A stretch of DNA of 64,000 bases. Origin: Cyanoderma ruficeps. Taxonomy: Eukaryota; Chordata; Aves; Passeriformes; Timaliidae. Location of the stretch: NCBI GenBank assembly GCA_008694505.1, contig VZDJ01000090.1:4519521-4583520 (forward strand). Reading direction: 5' to 3'. Made by a program: the position numbers and the translations under genes. Numbering within the stretch: position 1 is the stretch's first letter; every line of letters starts with the position of its first letter. The notes beneath the pieces are model-generated. The model worked only from the letters and a program-made list of their open reading frames with translations. It did no database searches and was not told the origin of the DNA. Positions 10,640 through 22,469 of this stretch are shown piece by piece.

Positions 10640-12640
10640 AGCAAATAACACGTTTGGAAATCCAAGTACAAGTGAACTACAGACTTTTGTGTATACGTAT
10701 ACAAATTGTAGTCATACAGAAACATCAAAAAGGCTCATATATTATTTTAATTCTTTTAACTTTTCACAGTAGGAGACAGTATTGAATAACTGATTTTAAT
10801 TTATATCATTTGTACAGGGTGTGTATGCGCTTCTGCTTACAATTGCAGTGTTGTGCTCCTGTTAATTTAGAAGCTTTCCAGATAATCTGTACTATCTTAC
10901 TGGGTTTAGCTAGCAAAATAAGAACTGCTCTTTGTTCTGGTTATGTCCAAAAATGGAGGTTTATGATAATGTGGCATTTCCCAAGCATGGTCATCATTAC
11001 TTAGCATTCCTGCTGGGATATCCCTGCTGTCTCTGCAAAAGAATTCTGTTGGATGACTGAGGTTCTGTTTCAAAACAAGGAAATGGATGAGAAAACATTT
11101 TTCTGAGCAGACCAAATAGAATAATAAGGGTTTGAGAAGCTATGAGGGGACTGAGTTTGAGATACAGACTTGAACCACTCAACTAAGTCTAAGGGAGAGT
11201 AAGGAACTGGAGAGAAGAACAAACAGAATTTGCCTTTTTTACTGCCCTGATGTTTTCCATCTTGAGTCCACCACTTTCGCAGCTTTAATACAGCTGTTTT
11301 GTACTGCAAAGTCGGTTCTTTTTGCTGTTGCATTGTCTGGGGCAAATATTACCTGGGAGACGGATTGTGAGGCTTGTGCCTGTTCCCTCTGTCCTGGAGG
11401 CTATGTGAGTGGGGCAAGCTGTCTTTCTGTAACACCTGTGTTACTGGCCTGTGCGTGCCAAGCTTTGGACTTGTCTCTGTATTCAGAATTTTCATTTGGC
11501 CGTCTTATCTGGAGCAGTCTTCTCTAGGGCTCTTTGTGGCTTTGGCTTGTCCCTTTGGATTGAGTTTGCTGCAAAGAATATTAATGCTGGTATAAAGCTG
11601 ACATTTCCCTCTGATGAGCTTCAGGATGTACATCACACGAACAAACGTGAAAACTGAAAAGCGGATAGTGTAGTATATTAGCTGAACTCAAAAAGGGTTT
11701 TGAGCGCAGAAGCTGACAGACCAAAACCTAGAATCCCCACCTCCCTGACACTTTAATGTATTCAGATCCCTGTTGCACATTGTAGCCATGACAGACGATT
11801 CCAGGGCAGAGACACCTTGTGCAGTGACATCGTCACAAAGCTGTGTAATTAGTTCAGAAGCTACAGAGCCAGAGAGAATCATCTTCTGTCCATGTTCAGA
11901 TGCAGAGTTCACCGAAGAAATGCTTTTGCATTTGTTGCAGCCAAGTCCTGTTGCATAACCAATGCCTCAACATCTTGGCTGAGGGTAGCAATTTCTGCTT
12001 TCCCTCCAGCCTAAAGAAAAACAGGAGTCTCAGCTGGAAGAGGCACAACAGAGTCTTGACACGCGGGCCCCAGGAACCCAAATCTTCCCTCTGCATCTCT
12101 TTTCATAGTCCAGTGTGCATTTTCTCAGTAAGTGGAGCAGCCTAGCCCACAGTTTTCTGCCCTCTCAGCTGTAGCAGGATGTCTCTATGCAGGTCTGTAG
12201 TGTTGAGCACATCCAAAGCCTCTCTGTAGGGAGTCCCCCTCAGTGCTCTCTTTTGCTTTGTTACTCTTCAGCCAGATCCGTTCTCTTATCTGATTCATAG
12301 CACAGTCTCACAAAGTTCTGCTGTCACATCCTAGATGTATACATAGGGACAAGAGTAAGTGAAGAGAGAGACAGGCTGTGATTGGGTTGAGAATGTGTTA
12401 CATCGGAGACAACTTTATTTACTGGTTATTTTTTTCATATCCCTTATTTTTCCTTCATAGCTCCTGCTGTCCTTTCATAAAATAGTATCCTCAGTCCAAA
12501 AAGACTCAAGGTTTAGAAAAACATAAAGAGATGTGGAATTCTGTTTATTTAGCATCTGGTTCTCCAACATCTTGGCGATTAGGAATTTATCTGAAAGGCT
12601 TTAAATGAGTTCCTTAGTCACATGACCCAAGGAGCTGGCA
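10640..12640. other. Noncoding stretch, no gene supported
   Basis: No repeat family is recognised. Frames of 60-103 codons overlap on both strands (for example around 11070-11345 and 11896-12145) without similarity that I recognise. The stretch at 12410-12560 is AT-rich. Confidence 0.5.
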
Positions 12641-12649
12641 CTTTTAAGA

Positions 12650-12965
12650 AAACCCTAAAGCTGTGGTGAAATTAAATAAATCAGTCGAGCTGCAATTGTT
12701 CAAGCAGCATCCTTCTATGGACACTGGGGAGTAAGGAAAAAGTCTTTGCCCAAACAGGAATACAAAAGAAATCATCAAATCATTTATGGCAGCTTCCTTA
12801 TCGTTATCATTAGAGTTAATGCCATCATCATTTTCCCCAGTGAAAGCAGGGCCTCTGGGGCCTCTCTGCTTCCTGACAGTGGAGACACCCATGTGCATAT
12901 TAATATGCAGCTCTGCTTATGCTAATGGCTGCTATTTGTAACATTAATATTTTTTTCCACCATAA
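12650..12965. promoter_or_regulatory. Candidate conserved noncoding element with 16-bp POU-like palindrome and octamer-like site
   Basis: TGCATATTAATATGCA at 12894-12909 is a perfect 16-bp palindrome. Its TGCAT/ATGCA arms around TATTAATA resemble two opposed POU-specific half-sites. Ten bases downstream lies ATGCTAAT (12919-12926), a one-base variant of the ATGCAAAT octamer, and then ACATTAATATT. Upstream, 12776-12835 carries CATTTATGG, TTATCGTTATCATTAGAG and TTAATGCCATCATCATT. The motif density and lack of repeat character support a regulatory element. Which factor binds, and which gene is served, is unknown. Confidence 0.45.
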
Positions 12966-14845
12966 AAAAATAACAACAATAATAATAATGCTTTGTCTTG
13001 AGGATTTGAGCTCTAATGTGCTTTGCAGGAATGCAAGGAGAAGAAAAAGGCCTCTGTTCTAATTTTTTGTATCCTTGAGGGAAAGACCAAATTTGCAGGT
13101 TGGTGTGGGTGCTGAAATGCTTGCCCTCCTCATAAGCACTGGAAAGGTCAGTGGGGAAACTGCTCTACCTCTTGGATAAGGTGAGCAGCAACATCATTCA
13201 CTGTGATTGCTCCAGATTCCTGCTGGAACGTCCTATTTGGAATGAATCAGCACATGGGCTGTGCTCCTCATGGTCAGCTCTCTCACGTGGGCTGCACTGA
13301 TGAGCAACACACTGCTGCTTGCTGTGGGCAGTGGAAAAGTGGGGGGAGCAGCGCCTTGTGTCTGGGTATTTCTCTGTTGAATTTTGAGTGCTCCCTGGGT
13401 GGCTTCAAGGCCAGTCTGTCTGACCTTGCAGTCAGCAAGCCCAACAGTATGCCTCTGAGCATACTCTGTGTGCCTGGATGTGATGTGGCATGAGACGTGG
13501 GTCTGGGGGCAGCTGGCTTCCTTTTGCTCTGAAGAAAAGGTCCATGATGAATGGCACAGGTCTTGTTCCTACCCTGTCTACCCAACAAACCAGCATGGTT
13601 GGGTATGTTCTGATACCATCCCCTACTGAAAGAAAATTTCATATCCAAGTCCTTTTCAGTATTAGTTACTGCAGGCACTGTAGCCAGGATCATTCTGCTC
13701 CTTGAGGTGCTGTGCAAATGCAGGAAAGCTGGGGTTTTCTCAAAGGGCTTGCAGTTTTTTTAATTCCCTCAAGCTTTTGGATTTAGATTGCTGAGTACCT
13801 CTTTTATTTCCAAGCTTCAGTGTATTCTCCTGGCCTCTGCCCAAATGTCCAAGTGATGCAAACAGGGAACATCAGGTATAGAAGGCAAAGGAAAATCTTG
13901 TCAGGTTGGCTCCTCAGCTCCAAGGTGCCAGCAAACTGTTTGGTGTCATCTGGGGCAGTGGGGCAATGCCTGACTGTTCTGAAGGACACGTGCTGAATAG
14001 CATGTTGTTAACATTGGTTATTTGATGTAAGCAAATAAAGAAAAGGTAAAGGATTTTTCAGGATGAGTGAGTGAGAACCTTTCACGATGTCTGTAATTGG
14101 TTACTCTGGGAGCATATGATGATATTTAATAGGCCCCTCAGTGGTAATTTTAGTAGCCTTTCCTAATGCCTGACAAATACTGAACATGGCATACTTTGTT
14201 ACTTTAATTAAAAACTCTTTAAAGAAAATGTCAGTGGTGTTCCAATAGCCTGAGGTTTATTTGGGAGTGTGGGGGAAACTGTTTCTTCTCAGAAGAAAGA
14301 CAAAGAGATGCCACTTTTCTCTGTGGAACTGTGACTTGGATGAGGACCTGTCTTTTCTTACATCTTGTTTATTTTGAAGTGCATGAATTTTGAAGCATCT
14401 CAAGCTCCTTATTCTTGTATTACAATGGTTTATTTGTGCATTAAGTGCTTATAGTGGTATTTACTATTTTACTTTTTGACTTGAGGGGAGAGAGGGAAGA
14501 AGAGATCACACCATCTGTTTGATCCATATATTACAACATTTGGTGAGAGAAGAGGAAAGCTACAAGGAAAAAAAAAAGGCCTTAAAATTACTTCCCTTTC
14601 AAAGCTGATATTCAGAGATGTCTCTTCTCAATATCAGTTGTCTTGCTGCCCCAAAACATGAGACTGTCTTACAAATTACCATGTACCTGGGAGACAACCA
14701 GCACTGTCTTCTCCAGTCTATGCCCCACAGGAAGAGTTTCCAGATACCTGTCCTTATTGTTACATGCTTCTATGTTCAAGATACTTGGGTCAAGGCAAAA
14801 GTTACAATTTCATGCTTTTCATTATAACCCTTCCAGGGGTTAATA
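12966..14845. other. Noncoding stretch, no gene supported
   Basis: It begins with a short A-rich (AAT/AAC)n segment at 12963-12990. The minus-strand frame 13283-13717 (144 codons) has no recognisable domain and overlaps a plus-strand frame of similar quality. The stretch at 14135-14220 is AT-rich. Confidence 0.5.
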
Positions 14846-14851
14846 ACATTA

Positions 14852-14996
14852 TTTAAAAAAAAACCCAAACAACAACAACAACAAAACCAAACCAAACAAA
14901 ACAACAACAAAAGAAATCAACCAAACAACAACAAAAAAAAACCACCAAAACAAAACAAAACAAAAAATAACCCCCCCCTCCCCCAAAAAAAAGCCC
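14852..14996 (+). repeat. A/C-rich low-complexity tract (CAA/CAAAA-like)
   Basis: About 145 bp with almost no G or T: repeated ACAACAACAACAACA, AACCAAACCAAAC and AAAACAAAACAAAAC words, ending in CCCCCCCCTCCCCC and an A8 run. Read on the minus strand it is a T/G tract like the one at 47.67-47.90 kb. It could be a degenerated tail or expanded simple repeat. No LINE body is recognised upstream. Confidence 0.9.
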
Positions 14997-16870
14997 TACC
15001 TGACAACTTCAAGCGTCATGGGACATGAACATTTAAGCAGATATCACAAAATGAATGAATTGTGTCTGAATCGTGTGATTTAGGAATACTTTCAAAGCAA
15101 TGAAATTATACTTATAGCTTAACATAAACTAAAAGTTATACCATTTCTCAAGTACCCTTGTGCAAATAATGTTAAGTTTAAAAATGCCCATAACTATTCT
15201 ACTCTGATGTTTTTGTCCTTGTATCGCAGCCCCTATGGCATGAAAACGGAGGGGACCTTACAGGAGGTGGAAGATGGGTTTAACTGTTCAAATTCCTAGC
15301 ACTTTAAATTGGAAAGTATAACACTGAGCCCCTTGGACCTTCATTGCTCTTAAGAAGGAAGCAAGTTGACCTTTGTAGTGCAGTCAAATCCTGAAAGTAA
15401 ACAAAGACTTTAGCTGGAGAAAAATTAACAGAGGTGTTGGACAGTCTCAGGAACAGCTGAAGGTGTCATTGGCAGCAGAGGAAGCAAGTGTTTCATAGGA
15501 TACTTTTGCAAAAGAAGGGGGCTTCAGCTTTCCTTTTAGGAAATGATCCTGCAGTCAATTCTGCTGTTTAGCATCCTTTTTGTAAATTTGCTGTCGCTGC
15601 ATTGACTCTTGAAGCATTGGTCTCCTTTTAAATTTTATGATGCAGTAAGTGTAGAGTCTTCTCCCAAGGCTCTCAATTGGATACTTCCCCTTTAGAGAAA
15701 GGTCAGTTATGGTTGTACTAGAAACACACTGAGAATGATTTGAGGGTTGTTTAAATTGCCCTCTGAGGTGTATTGATCTTAATGAAAGGAAAATGTGTCC
15801 TCTTGTGGCAAAGAAGATAGGGCTGAATCTGCTATATGAGGACAGCTCTGTGGCCAGATTTGGTTAGCAAAGTCTCTTGGTTTTGCTGTACAGCTCTGTC
15901 TTGAATAGATGGAGATGTTACATCCATTTGTGTGCTTTCTATGCCTGCACTGGCAGGATTTTCTAAATACCTGTGGAGAGGCACAAGGTATTTGTCAAGC
16001 GCAGTGACATAAAAGAGATGTTGTGGGAAATTATAGCACTGGCAGTTCAGCTCTAAGGAGGGCAGTAAGTCTTTATGGATTCTCTGGTACCTTTGAGTAA
16101 CACACGGTGGATTTGTTCTCTAGGCTACTGGGTGCCTTCAGGATGCAAAGAAAAATGGTACTAAAGGGAATATCTGGGTTCAGTGGGGAAAAAACACCAT
16201 TGACTGTGCAGAACAGACTCAAAACTCACTGGCAGTACAGCATTTTTGTGAGTTGTGCCAAAAAATGGTGCAGGGAGATATAGGTGCAAAATGCATGTAG
16301 TAAGGGGCAGTACAGTTGCAGGGGCACCAGTGGCAAAAAGAAAGCGCAAGCTTAGGAGTGATATGTGTGCATTCTCTTGTGTGTATTCATCCTTGTGAAT
16401 CCTCCTCCTATTTATTGACCAGCAAGGGATATCCTCACACTGTTTATTTGTTCCCTAAGCTTTACAGGGCCTGAGCTGGATGAAGCACCTGCCCTTATTT
16501 GCAGTCTAAGCCCTTGCATAATAATGGTGTAATCATCACAGTCATAGTGACAAAGTCATTTATAGCAACTGATATGGTTTATCACATGTGACACGTTTGT
16601 AGGTGTGCATGAGCTCAAGTTACATCCTTTCTCAAGGAGCCCAAAAGAAGTTTCTGTCCCAGGTAGCTTCTCCCTGTTGACTTCTCCTTGGCTTGGCACA
16701 GCAAGCACAGGGTACAAAGCTCAGTAAACACTGTTTTCTTTTATTTGTGCACCAGAGAGGGCTAGGATAGGTGGTTTTCCCAGTGTAGATCTCCTGGTTC
16801 AAAGGAGCTCTATCTCTCCACCATGCACATCAGCTCTGCAAGTGTCTGTTGCCCCCTCGTGACATGAACT
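14997..16870. other. Noncoding stretch, nothing recognised
   Basis: No frame of note on either strand, which is itself consistent with a high stop density in AT-rich sequence. The segment at 16515-16600 contains GTAATCATCACAGTCATAGTG and TTTATAGCAACTGATATGG and could be a weak extension of the block at 16.9 kb. I see no repeats. Confidence 0.5.
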
Positions 16871-16985
16871 CCCAGACTGGAGCTCATTTGACTCTGAGGT
16901 TAATTTTCTTTAGCCACTGGCAGGCTGATTTAAGTGTCAGCTCATTATGATGGCATTCTAATTAGAGCCCCACGATAGCCTTTGA
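16871..16985. promoter_or_regulatory. Candidate conserved noncoding element (TAAT-rich)
   Basis: Contains GGTTAATTTTCTTTAGCC, GCTGATTTAAGTGTCAGC, CTCATTATGATGG and TTCTAATTAGAGCCCCACG. TCTAATTAGA is a 10-bp palindrome carrying the homeodomain dimer core TAATTA. The block is short and non-repetitive. The call rests on motif density only. Confidence 0.3.
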
Positions 16986-17990
16986 CCCTGGGAAATGACT
17001 TGGGAGAGAAGAAGCAAATAGGGTGATAAGCTTAGATGTTGGCACACAGGAGGAAATATATCCTGCCTGACGTTTGTGGGTGTCAACTTCAGTGTTATCA
17101 GATTGTCCTCTGGGAAGGACTGGTTATTAGTATTTATCTCCCTCACACAAATTCAGCTGCACTGATTTCTCTTGCTTCAAAGGGAGTTGCACCTTCTTCT
17201 TGCCAGGAATGGATTTAGTCCTTTGCCTTCATTTTCAAGGTGTATTTTGTGTAGTTTCAGAAGAGCTGATCATGTCTCTTACTGGGTGAAAGAGCAACTC
17301 TTCACTGGGATGTGTGAAATTTTTCCATGGCTATCTAGGAAGTGGAGCTGATTATTTTTTTTCTTTTTTTTTTCCCCAATGTATAGGAATGGGAAGAAAA
17401 AAAAATCAGGTAAAATTAGTATTTCAATAGTACATATGGATCTGCATCCACATCCTAGAAAGTTGGGGTTTTTTCTTTTGTTCCCATGTGACGTAGCTTT
17501 TGGAAAAACAGGTGGGTTTGTCATCCTGATCTAAGCATGTGAGATTCCTGCACAACACCAGCAATATCTGAAGCAGATCCTCTCAACAAAGCTTTTAGGA
17601 AGATGTACAATTAGAAAAAATCCTGACTAGGAATGCTGTCTGCCTTCTGCAGACAGGTTTTGCTTGTGCACCTTGAATCATGCCATTTCCTGCACACCTT
17701 ATCAGGAGCTCTTAGCATTCTATCTCTCCACATCTTTCCCTCTCCTGTCCTTTGATAGCTTTTATTTGCATTTTTCTCATGTCCCTCAAAGATGGGTCTG
17801 CAATGGTGGAGTAAAGAAGCTTGGAGGACATGATCCTAAGGAACTGAAAGCAGTGGCAAATTTGTATCCCTTTCCTGTCCTCACCGTACCTGGTGCATCT
17901 GAGGATGTCCTTTGGTATTCTCAGTCTGTGGCTGGAGCCCTGACAGACCGATCTATGAAATCTCATGGTTTACTGTTGAGCAGGAGGTAA
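16986..17990. other. Noncoding stretch with facing T-run and A-run
   Basis: At 17353-17406 a T-rich run (TTTTTTTTCTTTTTTTTTTT, then CCCC) is followed after about 15 nt by GGGAAGAAAAAAAAATC. This gives an imperfect inverted repeat that could fold into a weak hairpin. Frames of 60-108 codons on both strands show no domain. Confidence 0.5.
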
Positions 17991-18004
17991 GTTTGTCCTG
18001 CATG

Positions 18005-18095
18005 GAAGAGGTGGGGAAACAAAACAGAGAGCAGAGGTTTATGCAAAGCATCATAGCAAGTCAGTGGCAGAGTGTACTAGAAGTAAACTGTCTGC
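18005..18095 (-). mobile_element. MIR-type SINE remnant
   Basis: In antisense orientation the string GGTGGGGAAACAAAACAGAG, then CAGAGGTTTATGC, then CATAGCAAGTCAGTGGCAGAG follows the reverse complement of MIR ('gaggaaactgaggcacagag', 'aggttaagtgacttg', 'cacagcaagtcagtggcagag'). The GCAAGTCAGTGGCAGAG segment is close to intact, making this one of the clearer MIR fragments here. Both ends are lost. Confidence 0.6.
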
Positions 18096-19790
18096 AATTG
18101 TGCTTGACTTGACCCAAGGCTCATTGAAATCATTCAAGCTTTATTATGAGTCAGATCTTTTGATATTTGATATTTTTGTGTGCAGGCAAAATTGTTATCC
18201 TCAGAAAATACCAGTTAATTGAAACCTTGTGTGGAATTGTCACCATTTCAGCAAGGTTTTGTCAGGAAGAGTTTCACATTTCCAGATTTAAGTGCCTCCT
18301 CAAGCCAGAGAGGTCCCACAGGAGTAGCCAGGAACCTGGAAGCCAGATTTCTCAGCTGGGATTGGAGACATGGGAAGGAGTCCTATGGGGAAGACATCCT
18401 TCTGAATCAAATTGAGCAAAGGCTGGAAAACAGAAGGCTAATGTTGCAGAGGAGTGAGGTCTTGCTTTCGCATTTGGTACAGAGTGGGGAGCAGGGAAGG
18501 TCATTATCCCAGTGTGGTCTGGTTGTGGAATGGGAATCACATCTTAACAAGCGGTATGGGATAGAAGATCAGTTTTCTGCCTACTCCTTCTGGAGGCTAG
18601 CAGGTTGTCCAGATCTTGTCCATAGTAAGTCCTATAGGGCAGGACTGCTTTTCAGAAGGAACAGTTGAGAAGTTAACTTCTTGTAATAATGAGGTACTTC
18701 AGTAACATTCCTAGCTAGCATGCAATCTTATAATTATTGGCTTTTGTGTGTGCATAGTATCCTGCCTGTCTTCCCCTCCTCTATATGCATGCAGGCATTC
18801 ACTCATTCCTATCTCCATCATCTTTAACTAAATTAGAGTAAAATACTTCATTACAGAGACTTTCAGCCACGAGTGTGGGCCCCAGGGAGTTTATTTTCAT
18901 ACAAATGTATTATGCACAAGGTTGATCTGATCGCAGACAATTTGAACTATCTCTGCACCCCCAGGAAAATTCTTTCATAAATGTAAATGATGTGACACTC
19001 CAAAGAACAGACAACAAGACAGAAGGAGAAAAGAGAAGAAAAGAAAAGAAAGAATCTTTATGCTTATAGAAAGGAGATTATGGGCAACTGCAGAGGTACT
19101 GGGTCTTAAGTGCAGGATATGAAGCTGTCAGGGCTCTTTTGCCTGCCCTTTTCCTTCTGTCACAGTGTAGCCTTCCCGTCGAACACCAAGCTGTTGAAAG
19201 GTATTGGAGGGGGAAGAGTGATGAATTAAGTATGTTTGAGATTATAATAACTGTTTCTATGGCAACAAGAAAATGCCCTCCATGGCTTTTGTTTGTGTTT
19301 TGAGCAAGGAGGCATGAAGTGAAGGTTTGTAAACAGAAAGCAGCGGGAAGGGATGCAGGCAGGGGGCTTTGTGGCACCCTGCCCATGGTACTGACCCACT
19401 TCAGGGACACGTGGTTTCTGGTGTGTGGGGCTTTCTTCTGCCTTGCTTCAGCAGTCAGTTGCAACTTTGGCTTTGGACTTCTTCTGGGATGTGAGAGAGA
19501 GCAAGAGAGCAAAGGCATGTGCTTTTGCAGATTCTTCATTACTGAGCTGCTCAAAAGTTGGTACCTATAGGACTCAGTGTCCCCTCATGAAGATATGCAG
19601 GAATGAGCCCAGCATGCTTCTCCATGGGATCCCTCCACTCTGTACCATCATAGGAAGCCCAGACCTGACCCTGCAGGGATCTCCCAGTACAAGCAGTAAG
19701 CACAGAGGGTGAGTTAATCCCCACTTTCACAGAATATTAATCCTCCACACAAATTCACCGGGCAGAAAGATGCGATGTAACTGAAACCAC
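18096..19790. other. Noncoding stretch, no gene supported
   Basis: The plus-strand frame 18219-18668 (149 codons) and the minus-strand frame 19078-19554 (158 codons) are the longest here. Neither has recognisable domain words, and both compete with other frames. A GAAAA-type purine run lies at 19021-19055. Confidence 0.45.
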
Positions 19791-19794
19791 TTTG

Positions 19795-20045
19795 GCTTCC
19801 CCTCTCCAGCACTGCACAGAGAGACCTATCTATTATTAAAAACCCTATTAGTCGTGGTAAGATTGTACCACTCCCTCTCACTGTAGCTGCTGAGCGCTAT
19901 CTAATTGGTTTTTATTACTACGCCATCCCTGGGAGCATGTGGAGCTCAAATACACATTTGCTAAGACATTTGTGTTCACTCGTCCTCGTTGGGGATGCTT
20001 TTAAAACGTTTAAGGTTTTGTCAGGAGGATTAAAAAAAGAGGGCA
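19795..20045. promoter_or_regulatory. Candidate conserved noncoding element
   Basis: Contains TCTATTATTAAAAACCC, TATTAGTCGTGGTAAG, GAGCGCTATCTAATTGG, TTTTATTACTACGCC and TTTTAAAACGTTTAAGG. AGCGCT is a 6-bp palindrome, and several CpGs survive (TCGTGG, ACGCC, TCGTCCTCGTTGG, AACGTTT) in CpG-poor surroundings. There is no repeat character and no coding frame of note. An enhancer role is inferred. Confidence 0.35.
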
Positions 20046-22465
20046 AGAGAGGAGGAAACTAAGAGAGATGGTTTCCAGGCTGGAAAGGATGTGGAGGATG
20101 GAGACAACAAGAGGCAGGATCAAGAGAGCTCAGTTTGGCTGGTGTTTCCAGCAGTTGTCCTGATGGATAGTTGGCCTCTGGTTCTTCCAGCAGACAGCTA
20201 CTCCAGTTTTCTATCTCCTAAAGAGACACACTTGCCAGGCTCCTCAGTTGCTGGTATTCCAGTTTTCTTGTACTTACACACAGGGCAGTTCTCTCACCCT
20301 GGAAATAGAAGTGGATTTCAGTAAGAGAGCAGGACAGACTGTGCCCATCAGGCACAGGGAATGGCCAGACAAGTGCACTGACCAGCAACCTGTTGACACA
20401 CGATTGGTCCCTTCTGTCCCTCAATCCCTCTATTTTACCATGCTTTTTCCTCCACAAACCACTTTGGTCCTTCCTTTTTGTTCCTTTGGTCTTTCCCCAA
20501 AATATCCCTATAAGTTCTGTACAATGCCCAGATGCTTTGGCTCCATATCCCATAATGTGTGCCGTTCTCCTTAGGCAGTATCCTAGGGATTCACACTCCT
20601 GTTCTGTGCCACCCACATCTCCAGCAGTGATGGTGTCTCTTGCTGTCCCATTGCCCTTTGCTCTGCTGGTGCCAGTGTTTGCACAGCTCCATCTGGATGT
20701 GTGAGGCTTGCAGGGAGAGAAGCACTGCCTCTGTGACTAATGTTATTTGGGTAACAGCATGCCACACAAATTCAAAAGTGTTTTGGTGCTGGGGGCTGTC
20801 ATGAGGCAGCTGGTGAGATTTCCAAGTCCTCCCAAGCAGCGTAGGTGTCTCTCTTTCTGAAATGACTGAATGTTAAGGAACTCAATTTGGTGAAACATTT
20901 CTAGGAAAGGAAAAAAAATAAATCTTTCTGACCCTTGAATCTTCTAAGTAGTTTTATACGTTTTGGGCTTGGAGTCCTTAGCAATTGGCAAAAATCAGAC
21001 TTCTTGTGAAGTGTGATGTAACTGCCTTTTGCATGTGAGCTGCCTAACCAAGAAAGCATAGCAGTTGGATTCATAATGCTCCATGTAGCCATTAAACAAG
21101 ATGTAAAGCTGCATCACTCCTTGCTCGGTTCAGGCTGGGACATTTTGGTTTCTGTGGTCACTGATCAAGTGAAATTGTTTGTTATGGATGGGTTGGTATA
21201 TTTGTTCATTGATTCCGCAGGCATTCCTGCTGCACATGGAACAGAGGTGCCTTCACCAGGGTATCCAGTTGTTTGAGCAAGGCAGCTTCCCTCCAGGTTT
21301 TGATAGTTTTATAGTGTCTGGAAGCACACACTCACAGGCTAGTGAAAGCAAATGAATGGGTTTTTTTTCAGGGATTAACCCCCAGTGAGGCACTCTAAGG
21401 CTCCCCGCAAAGGCAGTGAAAAAGCTGTGCCCTGCTTGCTGTGTGTGTGGGCTGGCAGGGCACACTCTCACCTTTCCTCTCTGGAAGGGGCTGTTTCAGC
21501 CTGCTTCACTTCTCCTGCCAGCACCTCACTTAAGCACACACAGGATGTTACTCTTCCTGTGGTGCCTGTTGTGTTAATGGGATACGTTTAAAGCCAACTC
21601 CACTGTAATTTCATTTTCCTTAGGGAGGAGGGGGGAAGCACTTTCTCCTCGGAGCTACATGCCCGCTGCTCACTCTCTCTCAGAATCTGCAGCATGCTCA
21701 TTTCTCTCCCAGATAATGAAAAATGCCAGGAGCCAGGCGAGCCCTGGAGGAGCCCTTGTGGATGCACTGCTGCTCTGCACCACACAACACAGGCTAAGCC
21801 CCATCTTCTCTTCCTGCAGTGGCCTTGGCCATGGCCTCTTTCTACTGCCCCCTGTTTGTCCTAGGACAGCTGGACCATGCATCCTACAGCAGTCTGCACC
21901 TTCAACTGGAAATCACTCAGTACACAAGCTCGTGATGCCATTCTTTAATGGGAGTGTGTTGCCCAGCGTGTCACACCAAAGTGCTGCCATTTGGCTTGGG
22001 GTTTGTAGGTTCTGGCCCAAGTGCTGGCATTCACCAAATCATTCAGGAGCTTCCCACACCAGCAAGGGAACCCTCCCCCATATGATGTTGTTGCAGTTGC
22101 AGTGGCTGAGATGGAGGCTAGTTCTCAGGGCATAAAAGGGAGGGAGCTACTGGCAGGGCTTTTCCCCAAGGGTCCCATAGTCCTGTAATTCAGTTCCCCC
22201 TCAGTCTGAAAATCCTCTGTCAATCTTCAAGGTTTACAGAGAAACTTGTCTGCTTTCTGAGGCACTCAGGGCTGCCTGAGATGAATGGGCAGCCAGGGGA
22301 GGGAGTGTTGTTTTTCTGTCTGAACAGTTGATGTTTTTCTGTTGTGTGGGTTGGGATATGTTGCTGGATTTGATTTTGGTTTGCTGTATTGTTGTTTGTT
22401 GAATAGCTTGGGGGGTTGTATATAACATTGAAATGGTTGGGGCCTGCAAGGGGTGCTTTTTTCCT
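20046..22465. other. Noncoding stretch, no gene supported
   Basis: Overlapping frames of 100-158 codons on both strands (20218-20616, 20248-20574, 21659-22135) occur where GC rises to roughly even. None has a recognisable domain. A TATA-like CATAAAAGGGAGG occurs near 22131 without other promoter evidence. The stretch 22310-22400 is T/G-rich. Confidence 0.45.
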
Positions 22466-22469
22466 GACA

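Noticed and set aside
16790..16812. tRNA T-arm-like GGTTCAAAGG
   Set aside because: No matching anticodon or acceptor stem, and no A-box at the proper distance.
22128..22145. CATAAAAGGG as a TATA box
   Set aside because: No initiator, CpG island or downstream gene. A single TATA-like word is expected by chance.
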